A DNA stretch of 64,000 nucleotides from Arthrobacter sp. B6 (GCF_001663775.1 NZ_KV467169.1:62001-126000), one strand, 5' to 3'; positions 26,931-38,158 are shown, counted from the stretch's first letter. The notes: generated from the sequence alone by a model not told the origin. A program made the numbers and translations.

Positions 26931-27815
26931 TTACCGCGGCCGGCCGGCCAAACAAAATACGGTAATGCGGAAGCGCGCCTCCACGGCTGAGCTGGACGTG
27001 AGGCCGGCCAGCCGTGCGGCGAGTTCGTCGCGGTCCAGATGATGGCCCGCCGGACCCATGTAGGCGAGGTCGGCAACTTCCCGGGGTGCCAGCGTTAACG
27101 GAACGTCGAGGTCGCGAACGGTTTCGACCCGGAACTGCGCAGACATCGCATCAATGAGCCTGTCGTCCTTGCCTGCTTCGATCCCCAGCATGCCTGTCTG
27201 CTCAGCAATTGCGGCCAGGTGGCCTGCCCTGGGCGTCACGACCACCAGCCGCCCGCCAGGCCGGAGGACACGTGCAAATTCCGACGGGTTTCGAGGCGCG
27301 AAGATCACCGTCACTACGTCGACGGAATCGTCGCCTACAGGCAGCGGCTGCCACACATCGCAGACCAAATTGGTGACTTCGGGATTGAGGCGGGCCGCCC
27401 GCCGCATGGCGAACTTTGAGATGTCCAGGCCGATGGCCGTGACGCGGGCGGGCGCTGCCCCGGCGGTATCAAGCAGTACACGCAGGTAGTGGCCCGTGCC
27501 TGTGCCCGAATCCAGCAGGGTGGCTGCTTCCGCAGGAAAGAGAGGAACGACGGCGGCAGCAACGGCGTCAGCCAGGGGGCGGTAGTGACCGCTTTCCAGG
27601 AATCTGACCCGGGCGGCGACCATTTCGGCGGTGTCCGCCTCGAATGAGGTGCCTTTCCCGACAAGGAGATTGAAGTATCCCTGCTTGGCGGCATCGAAAC
27701 TGTGTCCGGACGCGCACACCAGGACCTTTGGCGGAACTGCCCTTCCGGCGTCGGCCGTACCGAGTGGCGAGCGGCAAACGGGGCAGCGCAGCGCCAGGGC
27801 AGGGGAGGAAGGCAT
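26931..27815 (-). CDS. RlmA-like 23S rRNA (guanine-N1)-methyltransferase
   Basis: Class I SAM-dependent methyltransferase with the N-terminal zinc ribbon of the RlmA/TlrB family, which methylates guanine in hairpin 35 of 23S rRNA. From ATG at 27815 the protein is 294 residues. The zinc site is CPVCRSPL, then VCASGHSFDAAKQGYFNLL (about 14-50), and the SAM motif is LLDSGTGTGHYL (about 100-111). ATG at 27824 is possible, but a TANNNT hexamer 7 bases before 27815 favours the shorter start. Related TlrB enzymes confer macrolide resistance; which base is modified here is not certain. Confidence 0.87.
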   Translation of the reverse strand: MPSSPALALRCPVCRSPLGTADAGRAVPPKVLVCASGHSFDAAKQGYFNLLVGKGTSFEADTAEMVAARVRFLESGHYRPLADAVAAAVVPLFPAEAATLLDSGTGTGHYLRVLLDTAGAAPARVTAIGLDISKFAMRRAARLNPEVTNLVCDVWQPLPVGDDSVDVVTVIFAPRNPSEFARVLRPGGRLVVVTPRAGHLAAIAEQTGMLGIEAGKDDRLIDAMSAQFRVETVRDLDVPLTLAPREVADLAYMGPAGHHLDRDELAARLAGLTSSSAVEARFRITVFCLAGRPR

Positions 27816-27822
27816 GTCCACC

Positions 27823-27828
27823 ATCTTA
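27823..27828 (-). promoter_or_regulatory. -10 hexamer for leaderless rlmA-like gene
   Basis: TAAGAT on the minus strand lies 7 bases before the ATG at 27815. It would put the alternative ATG at 27824 inside the -10 element, which helps choose the start. Confidence 0.5.
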
Positions 27829-27893
27829 GGGCGGCTGGCCGGAAGGCACCTCCCGCACCAGTTGCCATGTTCCTCCCGGGGAGGGGTGCACGT

Positions 27894-27899
27894 TAGGCT
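27894..27899 (+). promoter_or_regulatory. -10 hexamer for leaderless S9 peptidase gene
   Basis: TAGGCT lies 7 bases before the GTG at 27907, with no ribosome site. Confidence 0.5.
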
Positions 27900-27906
27900 C
27901 ACGTGG

Positions 27907-29928
27907 GTGAAGCCAGAACACCTCCCGCTGTTGAACTCCGTGTCCGCGCCAGCTGTCCATCCCGACGGAAGCCGGGCCGTGGTTTCAGTCATCAGACCCG
28001 ATTTCGATGCGGACGCCTATGTAGGCCAGCTATGGAACGTTCCCTTGGACCCAGGGCAGCTGCCGCGCCGGTTCACGCGCGGCTTCAAGGATTCCGGACC
28101 TGCCTTCTCTCCGGACGGCCTTGCACTGGCCTTTCTTCGCGTGACAGGACCGTCCGCGAAACCGCAACTGTTTGTCGTGGAAGCCGGCGGCGGTGAACCC
28201 CGGGCGCTGACGGAACGGCCCCTGGGCGTCGACGGATTCTCCTGGTCTCCGGATTCCCATCGGATTGTCTTCAGCTCACGCGAGCCGGCCCCGGGCCGCT
28301 ACGGTACCTGGGAGGATGTAGGACCGGCCGCAGAGGATCCGCGGCTGATCACCGACTACCAGTACCGCCTCAACGGTGTGGGGTACACCAAAGATAAACC
28401 TGCCCGGCTCTTTGTGCTGGACGTCCCGGAGTTCGGGGAGGAACCGCGGGTGGTTCCCCGCGGACGCGCCCAGCGTAACCACCCGCCGGCGGGCGACGTT
28501 CCCCCGGCCCGGCAACTGACGTCCGCCACCACCGATCATGAGAGCGCAGTGTTCAGCGCCGACGGCGCCTTCGTCTACTTCGTCTGCGCCCCGCCGGGGA
28601 GCGACGATACTTTGGAGATGGCCATCTACCGTGTCCCAGCCGGAGGAGGGGAGCCGTTGCGGGTGGAGCCGGAAGGAGCGCCGCGGCAGACCGTCCAGGA
28701 CGTCAGGCAGTCCAAGGACGGCAGGTGGCTGTTCTTTATCGCCAGGGTGCTTGGTGAGTCAGGCACGGATTTCGTGGCCCGCAACGCGGTTCTGTACTGC
28801 ATGCCCACAGACGGCGGCGAAGCAGCAGCGCTGACCGACCCGGAAATCATGGATGTTGCCTGCCCCGGGGACCGCCTCGAACTGCGCGGCCCGGCCGGGG
28901 CTGTTGTACTTAACAATGCCCAGGGCACTGTGGAACTCCTGGAACTGCACGCCACCGGTGACCACGCGCTGCTGGTCCACGGAGACAGGGTGGTTACGGG
29001 GGCCGCCTGGGCCGGGGGATCGATGCTTGTCACGTTCAGCGACCCTTCCACGGCCGGCGATGTGGCCGTCCTCGAAGACGGCCAACTGCGGCTCCTGACC
29101 GATTTTGCCGCAGCGCTTCGCGTACAGGCGGACGTCGTTGTCCCCCAGGAACTGACCTTCGTTTCGACGGACGGATATCCGGTCCACGGCTGGCTGGTCA
29201 GTCCTGCCGGTAAGGGACCACATCCGGTGCTGCTGTCCGTTCACGGCGGGCCCTTCGCCCAGTACACAGTGGCACTCCATGACGAAGCCCAGGTCTATGC
29301 CGGCGCCGGGTATGCGGTGGTGATGTGCAATCCGCGGGGGTCCGCAGGCTACGGCCGGGACCACGGACATGCCATCAAGGGAGCCATGGGCACTTTTGAC
29401 ATGCAGGATGTACTGGCGTTCCTCGAGGGGGCGCTGGACAAGTTTCCGGCCTTGGATGCCGCCAGGCTTGGCATTATGGGCGGGTCATACGGCGGATACC
29501 TCACGGCGTTGACCATTGCCCGCGACCACCGATTCTCGGCTGCCATCGTGGAGCGCGGGTTCCTCGATCCGGTCAGCTTTGAAGGGTCGGCGGACATCGG
29601 ATGGTACTTCGCCGCCGAGTACATGGGCCGGTCGCGCCATGCCGTGGACGCGCAGAGCCCGATGCAACACGCTGAAAAGGTCCGGACTCCTACGCTGGTC
29701 ATCCATAGCGAAGATGACCTGCGATGCCCGGTGGAGCAAGGCCAGCGCTATTTCACTGCCCTGAAGCGAAACGGGGTTCCGGCCGAGCTGCTCCTGTTCC
29801 CGGGAGAAGACCATGAACTCTCAAGGTCAGGAACGCCGCATCACCGCCGCCTTCGGTTCGAGCACATCCTTCGCTGGTGGTCCCGCTTTCTGCCGACGGC
29901 GGCGAATCCGGCCGGGCCCGTATCCTGA
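27907..29928 (+). CDS. S9 family peptidase (prolyl oligopeptidase/acylaminoacyl-peptidase type)
   Basis: Serine peptidase with an N-terminal beta-propeller and C-terminal alpha/beta hydrolase domain. From GTG at 27907 it is 673 residues. The propeller (about 1-410) shows repeated blade motifs such as AFSPDGLALAFLR, FSWSPDSHRIVFSS and AVFSADGAFVYFV. The catalytic domain has the nucleophile in MGGSYGGYLTAL, the Asp in VIHSEDDLRCPVEQG and the His in GEDHELSRSGTP. No signal peptide is present, so the enzyme is probably cytoplasmic and cleaves peptides. A longer open frame exists upstream (GTG at 27886), but the promoter spacing supports 27907. Confidence 0.91.
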   Translation: MKPEHLPLLNSVSAPAVHPDGSRAVVSVIRPDFDADAYVGQLWNVPLDPGQLPRRFTRGFKDSGPAFSPDGLALAFLRVTGPSAKPQLFVVEAGGGEPRALTERPLGVDGFSWSPDSHRIVFSSREPAPGRYGTWEDVGPAAEDPRLITDYQYRLNGVGYTKDKPARLFVLDVPEFGEEPRVVPRGRAQRNHPPAGDVPPARQLTSATTDHESAVFSADGAFVYFVCAPPGSDDTLEMAIYRVPAGGGEPLRVEPEGAPRQTVQDVRQSKDGRWLFFIARVLGESGTDFVARNAVLYCMPTDGGEAAALTDPEIMDVACPGDRLELRGPAGAVVLNNAQGTVELLELHATGDHALLVHGDRVVTGAAWAGGSMLVTFSDPSTAGDVAVLEDGQLRLLTDFAAALRVQADVVVPQELTFVSTDGYPVHGWLVSPAGKGPHPVLLSVHGGPFAQYTVALHDEAQVYAGAGYAVVMCNPRGSAGYGRDHGHAIKGAMGTFDMQDVLAFLEGALDKFPALDAARLGIMGGSYGGYLTALTIARDHRFSAAIVERGFLDPVSFEGSADIGWYFAAEYMGRSRHAVDAQSPMQHAEKVRTPTLVIHSEDDLRCPVEQGQRYFTALKRNGVPAELLLFPGEDHELSRSGTPHHRRLRFEHILRWWSRFLPTAANPAGPVS

Positions 29929-29947
29929 GTTCCCGGCCGCGCAAGGA

Positions 29948-30628
29948 TCAGTGCTTGGGCAGGTCCGGGAAGCCCGGCAGGAAACCCAATGCGGCGCGGG
30001 CCTTGCCAATGCCGGGCTCTGCCCAGTAAGCGGCATATTCGGCATTGCCGCTCAGGGACCTCAGCTCTGCCCGGTCAACGTACATCGTTCCCTGAAGGTG
30101 ATCGGTCTCGTGCTGGACAATTCTTGCCTGCCAGCCGGTAAATTCCCTTTCAGCCGGCAGGCCCTGAGGCTCATCGAACTTCAGCCGAACGCGTTCAGGG
30201 CGGACCACCACGGCCTGCAGGCCGTTCAGCGAGAGACAGCCTTCAAAAAATGCAGCGGCGTGCGTGCCCACGGCGCGGTACTGCGGATTCAGGACGGCGA
30301 GAAACTCCAGCGGTGTTCGGTTCCGCACGGCCGCAGCTTCGGGGTCGACGTCGAACTTGTCCTCCAGCACCGCGACCTGGAGGGGAATACCCAACTGCGG
30401 GGCGGCAAGCCCCACCCCAGGGGCTTCATGCATGACCCGCCGCATCAGGTCAATGAGCTGGTCCAGTTCAGTGGCCGTCAATTGCCCGTCAAAAGCGGCG
30501 GCCTGTTGCCGGAGCACCGGATGCCCGGCCTGCACGATGGGCGGCAACGATCCTGCCGAAAGGATTTCCTGCACCGTTTCCCGGATGCGGGCCGGACTGA
30601 AGGGAGTCGGCGGCGATGCTTGATTCAT
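29948..30628 (-). CDS. def: Peptide deformylase
   Basis: Metalloenzyme that removes the formyl group from the N-terminal Met of new proteins. The 226-residue protein has all three motifs: GVGLAAPQLG (motif 1), FEGCLSLNG (motif 2, metal-binding Cys) and VQHETDHLQG (motif 3, two metal-binding His and catalytic Glu). About 45 extra N-terminal residues precede the core, as in several actinobacterial PDFs. The ATG at 30628 has TAGGCT 7 bases upstream, so the gene is probably leaderless; it is divergent from the NTF2-like gene. Confidence 0.95.
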   Translation of the reverse strand: MNQASPPTPFSPARIRETVQEILSAGSLPPIVQAGHPVLRQQAAAFDGQLTATELDQLIDLMRRVMHEAPGVGLAAPQLGIPLQVAVLEDKFDVDPEAAAVRNRTPLEFLAVLNPQYRAVGTHAAAFFEGCLSLNGLQAVVVRPERVRLKFDEPQGLPAEREFTGWQARIVQHETDHLQGTMYVDRAELRSLSGNAEYAAYWAEPGIGKARAALGFLPGFPDLPKH

Positions 30629-30635
30629 GGGGAAC

Positions 30636-30641
30636 AGCCTA
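30636..30641 (-). promoter_or_regulatory. -10 hexamer for leaderless def
   Basis: TAGGCT on the minus strand lies 7 bases before the ATG at 30628. Confidence 0.5.
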
Positions 30642-30676
30642 GCGGCGCAAAGGCGGCCGCCGGGTCAGCCATCGGT

Positions 30677-30682
30677 TAGTGT
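30677..30682 (+). promoter_or_regulatory. -10 hexamer for leaderless NTF2-like gene
   Basis: TAGTGT lies 7 bases before the ATG at 30690. Confidence 0.45.
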
Positions 30683-30689
30683 CGATCCC

Positions 30690-31109
30690 ATGGCTGAAGA
30701 GATGTCGTCGGAAAAACCGCCGCTTGAACTCGTTCTCGATTTTGTCCGGACCCTGGAGTCGGGAGGCGTTGGCGCCGACATCCAGCCGTTCCTGGCGGAC
30801 GGGTTTGTCCTGGTTGAGGCGCCGCACCTGCTGGCGCCCGAAGGCTCAACGCGGACCCGCGAGCAGGTACTGGAAGGAGCTGACCGCAGCGCCGGCGTAG
30901 TAGCCAACCAGAAGTTCGAGATCCGGCGGACCACCTGTGAACACGGGCGCGTTGTCCTGGAGGCTGACTGGTCGGCGACGTCGCTGATGGATCTGCGGTA
31001 CTGGGATGCGGGCGAGACGATCAGGGCACGGACGTCGTCTGTTTTTGAGGTCCGGGACGGCCGGATTGTGAGCCAGGACAGCTACGACTGCTACTTTCCG
31101 GGGTCCTGA
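30690..31109 (+). CDS. NTF2-like/SnoaL-like protein
   Basis: Small protein of the nuclear transport factor 2 fold, 139 residues from ATG at 30690. Visible features are an N-terminal helix (ELVLDFVRTLESGGVGADIQ), the kinked strand LVEAPHLLAPEG, and the four-stranded sheet (KFEIRRTTCEHGRVVLEADW, ETIRARTSSVFEVRDGRIVS) ending in QDSYDCYF. Members range from small-molecule isomerases and hydrolases to limonene-epoxide hydrolase-like proteins and many with no known activity. No catalytic pair can be assigned with confidence. Confidence 0.82.
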   Translation: MAEEMSSEKPPLELVLDFVRTLESGGVGADIQPFLADGFVLVEAPHLLAPEGSTRTREQVLEGADRSAGVVANQKFEIRRTTCEHGRVVLEADWSATSLMDLRYWDAGETIRARTSSVFEVRDGRIVSQDSYDCYFPGS

Positions 31110-31155
31110 ACGCCTGCCTCAACGGCTGGGCCCCTGCCTGGTGCATTGCAAGGTC

Positions 31156-32289
31156 TCACTGCATGGTGAAGCGGCGGGCCACCAGCCTGTTGACCGGCTG
31201 CACCGAGGCGAGAGCCGTTATGGCGCGATTTCGCAGACGGAGCCACGGCTCCGGAAGGGGGCGCCCCAGCAGCATGTTGACCTCGGACTGCCGGCGCGCA
31301 ACGCCGGCCGCCCGCCGTCGAAGGACGTCATAATCCCGGAGGCGCCGCCCGACTGGCCTGCCTGCCATGGCCTCACACATTATTGGCGCCAACGCTTCGG
31401 CGTCGAGCCATCCGAGGTTCATCCCCTGGCCGCCGATGGGGCTGATTTCATGGGCGGCGTCACCGATCAGGGCCGTCCTGCCGGTCACCAGCCGGCGTGG
31501 GACCGCTGACCGGACGCTGAAACCGCTCAGCATCGTATTGCTGGCGACGTCGAGTACCAGTCCCGTCCGTGTCTGCACGAGCAGCGCCAGGTCCTTGGCA
31601 CCGGGGCAAGGGTCGGGCCGGGCGACGCGGACAACCCAGCGCCGCAGGCCACCGGGAAGCGGGAAGGACTCCACGATTCCGCCTTCCTCCAGGAACAGCA
31701 CGGCGTCCGCGCCAAAGATCCCAGTGTCGGCGAAATCGCCCATCACGTAATGGTCCGGATAGGTTTTCACGCTCACAGGTACCCCGAGCGATTGGCGCAG
31801 CGTGGAATGGGCGCCGTCCGCAGCCACGGCGAGGGCGGACGTAAGGTGTGCGGAACCCTCACGGGAAGTCAGCGCGAGAGCCAGGCTGCCGCCGTCGTCC
31901 GTTATTCCGGTGACGCGGGCGCCCCTGGCCAGCGCCGTGGCGTCCAGTTCCTGCACCCGGCGCTCAAGGTGCGCTTCCGTGCGGCACTGGGGAAGGGACA
32001 GGACAAAAGGGAACTGCCGGGAGACCGACTCAAATGACATGGTGCCCACGAGTTTGCCGCCGCTGTAGGCCTGGCCACGGCGGATTTCCACCCCGTCGGC
32101 GGACAGCGCCGGGGCCAGCCCCGCGCGGTCAAGCGCAGCGAGGGCCGGTGGATGGATGCCGATCGCCCGCGAATGGCTGTTGCGCTGCAGCCGTTGTTCC
32201 AGCACACGGACACGCAGGCCTTCCTGCAGCAGCAACGCAGCCAGATAGAGTCCCACAGGGCCGCCACCCACAATTGCCACGTCGATCAT
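31156..32289 (-). CDS. FAD-dependent monooxygenase (UbiH/PHBH type), polyketide cluster
   Basis: Flavin monooxygenase that probably hydroxylates the aromatic product of the neighbouring type III PKS. From ATG at 32289 it is 377 residues. The FAD-binding GGGPVGLYLA (about 8-17) opens the Rossmann fold, and ALIGDAAHEISPIGGQGMNLG carries the GD motif and the flavin-binding loop. ATG at 32289 overlaps the methyltransferase stop as ATGA and has AAGGA six bases upstream; ATG at 32295 would leave no spacing. In the Streptomyces srs operon a flavoprotein hydroxylase acts after the PKS and a methyltransferase; the same three enzyme types are present here. Confidence 0.88.
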   Translation of the reverse strand: MIDVAIVGGGPVGLYLAALLLQEGLRVRVLEQRLQRNSHSRAIGIHPPALAALDRAGLAPALSADGVEIRRGQAYSGGKLVGTMSFESVSRQFPFVLSLPQCRTEAHLERRVQELDATALARGARVTGITDDGGSLALALTSREGSAHLTSALAVAADGAHSTLRQSLGVPVSVKTYPDHYVMGDFADTGIFGADAVLFLEEGGIVESFPLPGGLRRWVVRVARPDPCPGAKDLALLVQTRTGLVLDVASNTMLSGFSVRSAVPRRLVTGRTALIGDAAHEISPIGGQGMNLGWLDAEALAPIMCEAMAGRPVGRRLRDYDVLRRRAAGVARRQSEVNMLLGRPLPEPWLRLRNRAITALASVQPVNRLVARRFTMQ

Positions 32290-32981
32290 GGCCATTCCTT
32301 GCGGCAGGCCAGCAACTGGTGGAAAGCGGAGCTCCGTTCAGCGTGCCAGCCCGGGGGAGCCAAAGCCTGAAGTTCCTGCCGCGTATAGCTGCGGCGGATC
32401 GACGTCAGGCCGTCTTCCCGGATATACGATCCCCTGAAGGGCAGGGCGGCCACGAAGAAAAGCGCAAACGCTGCCGGGCTGCGGCGCAGGTCATTATGCA
32501 GCACTTTCCTGCGCCCAAGCGCCTGCGAATCTCCAAGGAGGCGTCGCAGCTCGTCCGGCTGAAGGTGGTGGAGGACATGGTTGGAAATGACCACGTCGAA
32601 GGTGAGTCCCTCCCGGACGAGCTCCGCGGTGTGCGCACACCGGAATTCGACGCCGGGAACGGGCGGGCGGCCTGACGCGAATCTGTGGGCCCGGCTGTCC
32701 GGGTCGATACCGGTGACCCGCAATCGGAACCGGTCCCTGGCAGCCCACCGGGAGAGCGTCACGGCAAGGTCGCCGCCGCCGGAACCAACGTCCAGCACGC
32801 TGACGGTTGACCCGGCAGAAAGCAGCGGGCGGATTTCCCGTCTGTACAGGCGGCGCCAGCCCGAAAGTGCGCCGTTGACCAGCGCGAATTGCCGGTAGGT
32901 CCTGTCCAGCCGGTCCGGATCACAGTCAGGCAAGTCCATTTTTTCAACAGCGTCAAAGGCGCGTCTGCGCATCAGCCACAC
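32286..32981 (-). CDS. Class I SAM-dependent methyltransferase, polyketide cluster
   Basis: Cytoplasmic methyltransferase of 231 residues. The SAM-binding motif I is VLDVGSGGGDLAVTLSRWA (about 63-81); the acidic end of strand 2 is in VTGIDPDSRAH and motif IV region is FDVVISNHVLHHL. It begins 8 bp after the PKS stop and ends overlapping the monooxygenase gene by 4 bp, so all three genes form one coupled operon. It probably methylates a hydroxyl of the polyketide product. It is a soluble UbiE-type enzyme, not the membrane isoprenylcysteine-type methyltransferase seen as SrsB in Streptomyces. Confidence 0.87.
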   Translation of the reverse strand: MWLMRRRAFDAVEKMDLPDCDPDRLDRTYRQFALVNGALSGWRRLYRREIRPLLSAGSTVSVLDVGSGGGDLAVTLSRWAARDRFRLRVTGIDPDSRAHRFASGRPPVPGVEFRCAHTAELVREGLTFDVVISNHVLHHLQPDELRRLLGDSQALGRRKVLHNDLRRSPAAFALFFVAALPFRGSYIREDGLTSIRRSYTRQELQALAPPGWHAERSSAFHQLLACRKEWP

Positions 32982-32989
32982 TTTGAGCC

Positions 32990-34186
32990 TCAGGCCGGCG
33001 ACGGTTGGGCAGCCGCTTCCCGCACGGCTGGGGCTGGCGAGGGGATTCGTCCCGTGCCCTGCCGAAGCTTGGTGAACAGCCCGGTTTCCACGGTAAGTCC
33101 CGGGCCGAAGGCCATCGAGCAGATGCGTTCGCCACCGCCTTCGAGCGGCTGGTCGAGGATGTGTTTGAGGACAAAAAGGACCGTTGCGCTGCTCATGTTG
33201 CCATAGTTCCGCAGCGTTTCACGCGCAGGACGGAGTTGCTCATCGGTCAGGTCCAGCCTCGACTGGACCTTGTCCAGGATGCTTCGGCCGCCAGGATGGA
33301 TGCCCCAGTGCTGGATCCCACGGTAGGGGAGGCCCTGCACTGACGTATCCCGGGCGAGCAGCGGCTCCAGCGCGCCGATGATGTGGTCATCAATGATGTG
33401 GGGCACGTAGTTTCCGAGGATCATTTCGAACCCGTGGTCGCCGATATTCCAGGCCATGGACTCCTCACCGACGGGCGTCAGTACGGTTTCGAAATGGTCC
33501 AACTGCATCAGCGCGGGTGCCTCCGGAACCTCGCGGGCGGTGACGACGGCGGCAGCCGCTCCGTCAGCGAAGAGGGCCGATCCCATTATGGTGTCCGGGT
33601 CGTTCGAGGTCCGGACATGCAGGGAACAGAGCTCAGCACAGACCACCAGGACCATTGCCCCGGGATCAGCCTCGCAGAAGGATTTCGCGGCACGGAGGGC
33701 AGGAAAGGCCGCGTAACAGCCCATGAACCCGAGGTGGTAGCGCTGCACCGCTGGATCCAGTCCCAGCGCCCGGACGATCTTGTAGTCGGGGCCCGGGTTA
33801 TAGAACCCTGTGCAGGAGACCGTAATGAGGTGGGTTATGTCCTGTGCTTCCAGGCCGGGGCAGGCGCCGAGGGCGGCCTGTGCGGCCTCGATGAACAGCT
33901 TGGTGGCTTCCCGGCCGAATATCTCATTGCGGACTTTGGTGCTGGGGTTCAGCAGCAGGCTGGTCTCGGGGTCGAAGAACTGCGGATCGTCAGCCCGGAA
34001 GTCCCTCGTCATTTCCTCGACGGCGGTGTAGCGGGTGTCGATCGCCGCCGAGTCGAAGCACGTGCTGACCAGCCTTGAACCCAGCCGCGTCAGGCCGGGC
34101 TGGGCGGCGAAAACGTCACGGGCCTCTGATTGCACCAGCATCGTTGGCGGAACAGCTGTTTCCAGGGATCGCACATATACCGTCAT
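32990..34186 (-). CDS. Type III polyketide synthase (chalcone/stilbene synthase family)
   Basis: Homodimeric ketosynthase that extends an acyl-CoA starter with malonyl-CoA and cyclises the chain to an aromatic or pyrone. The 398-residue protein has the full catalytic triad: Cys157 in HLGFMGCYAAFPALRA, His297 in HWGIHPGG and Asn330 in NYGNMSSAT. A long open frame extends upstream to 34600, but ATG at 34186 (MTVYVRSLETAVPP) is the natural start and lies in the divergent control region. The starter and product cannot be predicted; alkylresorcinol or alkylpyrone is likely by analogy with srs-type operons. Confidence 0.94.
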   Translation of the reverse strand: MTVYVRSLETAVPPTMLVQSEARDVFAAQPGLTRLGSRLVSTCFDSAAIDTRYTAVEEMTRDFRADDPQFFDPETSLLLNPSTKVRNEIFGREATKLFIEAAQAALGACPGLEAQDITHLITVSCTGFYNPGPDYKIVRALGLDPAVQRYHLGFMGCYAAFPALRAAKSFCEADPGAMVLVVCAELCSLHVRTSNDPDTIMGSALFADGAAAAVVTAREVPEAPALMQLDHFETVLTPVGEESMAWNIGDHGFEMILGNYVPHIIDDHIIGALEPLLARDTSVQGLPYRGIQHWGIHPGGRSILDKVQSRLDLTDEQLRPARETLRNYGNMSSATVLFVLKHILDQPLEGGGERICSMAFGPGLTVETGLFTKLRQGTGRIPSPAPAVREAAAQPSPA

Positions 34187-34250
34187 TGGCTTATTCTTGG
34201 TGAGCTCCGCTGATAAGACAATGGCCCCGGACGCCGGAACCGCGCCTGAA

Positions 34251-34270
34251 GAGGGGGAATACCCCCCCTC
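34251..34270. promoter_or_regulatory. Palindrome in the PKS/UvrA-like divergent control region
   Basis: GAGGGGG (34251-34257) and CCCCCTC (34264-34270) form an inverted repeat with a 6-base centre, in the 196-bp gap between two divergent genes. It is operator-like but no regulator gene is adjacent. Confidence 0.4.
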
Positions 34271-34339
34271 GACAGCGTGCCGGAAGCTGGTTAGATAGAG
34301 CCAGGGTACGTTGCCGCAGGCCGCCAGGGGGCGCCGCCG

Positions 34340-34363
34340 GGTGAAACCGCATGGTGAAACCGC
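34340..34363. repeat. Tandem 11-bp direct repeat upstream of the UvrA-like gene
   Basis: GGTGAAACCGC occurs twice (34340-34350 and 34353-34363) with a 2-base spacer, ending 19 bases before the ATG. It may be a regulatory or translational control element. Confidence 0.6.
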
Positions 34364-34382
34364 CGGACACAGGGAGAGATCA

Positions 34383-36776
<2,394 letters not shown>

Positions 36777-37288
36777 TCAGAGAAAAAAGCGACCGGATTA
36801 TGTCAACTTGGTTCACTTTCGCTTTGAAGGCTGCTGCCGGCTGTTCGTCTTAGTTACTTCTTGGGTCGGCAACTCGGCAGGTTTTCCGCGCACTCACACC
36901 AGGAATACTCAGCATTGAATCTGTACACCCTGAATCTGCGCGACCGTTTGCGACTTAATTTAGGGGACGCGCGGCGACAGGCGGCCGGACAACTCAGCTA
37001 CCACTTCCCTAGGCCGTGCCGATAACGCCGATAATCTACATTATGTCAAGTAGAACAATGATAATTGCATCTGATGACGATCACTCCTCCTCCGCCCAGT
37101 GCCACCCGGTATCGCGTCACTGGAAGCAGAAAACTCCCATTAACTGCGGAGACACTGCGCGAATGGCCGGCCCGGAACCCGACGGATTTTCAGCTCCGAT
37201 CGCCCGCGGAAGCGGGAACCACCCATCCTGCAAACAAGGCACGTCATAAACTGCGGCACCGCCGGTCACGTGAAGGCGTGCATTCTGA
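36777..37288. other. Gene-poor, AT-richer stretch
   Basis: About 510 bp without a gene I can support. Base composition is visibly lower in G+C than its surroundings at 36781-36960 and 37021-37080. The 10-bp word ATTATGTCAA occurs twice (36797-36806 and 37040-37049). Short frames here have no start site and no family features. It may be decayed DNA. Confidence 0.5.
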
Positions 37289-37780
37289 TCATTTGGTTAG
37301 CCGGCCGGGATCCCACGGCCTCTGCGGAGGCTTCCGTAGAACAACCCATATGGGCCCGGTCATAATTCCCAGAATCAGAAGCGTCTGCCAGCCCAATCCG
37401 ACAACGGACGTGTGATTGACCAGCAAGCCTGTCAAGAGGACAAGCACGCACCAAGCTGTGTAAAAGGTGCGTCGGGCTCTCCGCTTCCACCACGCAAAGC
37501 CCCCTGAGACGTCAGAGGGAGCCTTTCGATCAGCAGTGGCAAGCCGGCCCACCATGAAACCTGTGATCAGAGTCCCGACGAAGGAGGGCGGCAGGAGTCC
37601 CAGTGCAACCCCACCAGCAACCACAAGGACGACCGTGAAAACGACCGCGCGCCCGGCATGATGAACGGCTGGGCGGACCCTGGTCTCACCCGGTTCCTCG
37701 GTCACAGCATCCCAACAGGGTGGCGCGTCATGAACGAATCGTACTGCTGCATATCTGATCAACAGCCAAACAAAGGACAC
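37289..37780 (-). CDS. Hypothetical membrane protein
   Basis: A 163-residue protein that I do not recognise. It has a hydrophobic N-terminus (SFVWLLIRYAAVRFV), two hydrophobic segments at about 44-62 (AVVFTVVLVVAGGVALGLL) and 66-78, a basic loop (FAWWKRRARRTFYT), and two more helices at about 107-122 and 126-146, so four or five membrane passes. The start is taken as GTG at 37780, the only plausible start before an upstream stop. It is the only gene in a 1.4-kb gene-poor islet, and no neighbour hints at a role. Confidence 0.55.
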   Translation of the reverse strand: MSFVWLLIRYAAVRFVHDAPPCWDAVTEEPGETRVRPAVHHAGRAVVFTVVLVVAGGVALGLLPPSFVGTLITGFMVGRLATADRKAPSDVSGGFAWWKRRARRTFYTAWCVLVLLTGLLVNHTSVVGLGWQTLLILGIMTGPIWVVLRKPPQRPWDPGRLTK

Positions 37781-38125
37781 TAAGACGTTGCTGCCAACCG
37801 TCCGTGGCGAGCGATCAGTCGCGTCGGACGAAATGGCCTACCCACGCGTTCTACGGAACCGCCAACTTTGAATGAGATAGATGCGGCCGTCTCGGTCAGT
37901 GAATTTGGCACAACCTGTGTCAGCGTTGTCAATAATATTGAGACCGGACAGACCCCTCTCCCCCATCAAACGCGCGCCGGGAAGGTTCGCGCCCCTCTGG
38001 GTAGGCTGACGTCCCTCGACCAAGTTCCTCATCGTGCGCAGTTCCATCGCGCCGACGTCGGAGGCTCACCGTAGACACGGAAGGCCGGAGGTCTTGCGCG
38101 CCCTAAGTGACTTATGCCATACTCA
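37781..38125. other. Intergenic region before lacI-type gene
   Basis: About 345 bp between the hypothetical membrane protein and the LacI operator, with no gene I can support. A 69-codon frame at 37838-38047 on the minus strand lacks a ribosome site and family features. TTGCGC at 38094-38099 and CATACT at 38118-38123 (18-base spacer) could be a weak promoter for the regulator gene. Confidence 0.4.
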
Positions 38126-38158
38126 ACGTCGAAGCGTATCGACGAAGCGCATCGACGA
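38126..38158. promoter_or_regulatory. Triple half-site operator upstream of the lacI-type gene
   Basis: Three 7-bp units of the form (A/T)CG(A/T)CGA at 38126-38132, 38139-38145 and 38152-38158 are spaced at exactly 13 bp, each spacer having CG at its centre (AGCGTA, AGCGCA). The layout repeats before the binding-protein gene at 39262-39294. Probably the operator of the regulator itself. Confidence 0.7.

Noticed and set aside
37065..37415. A plus-strand frame whose segment near 37100-37190 (GSRKLPLTAETLREWPARN) recalls the N-terminus of YjhG/YagF-type dehydratases
   Set aside because: Similarity covers about 20 residues by eye only, and the rest overlaps the membrane protein gene. A database search of the segment would decide whether it is a gene remnant.
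37838..38047. A 69-codon minus-strand frame before the regulator gene
   Set aside because: No ribosome site, no leaderless promoter, no recognisable features.
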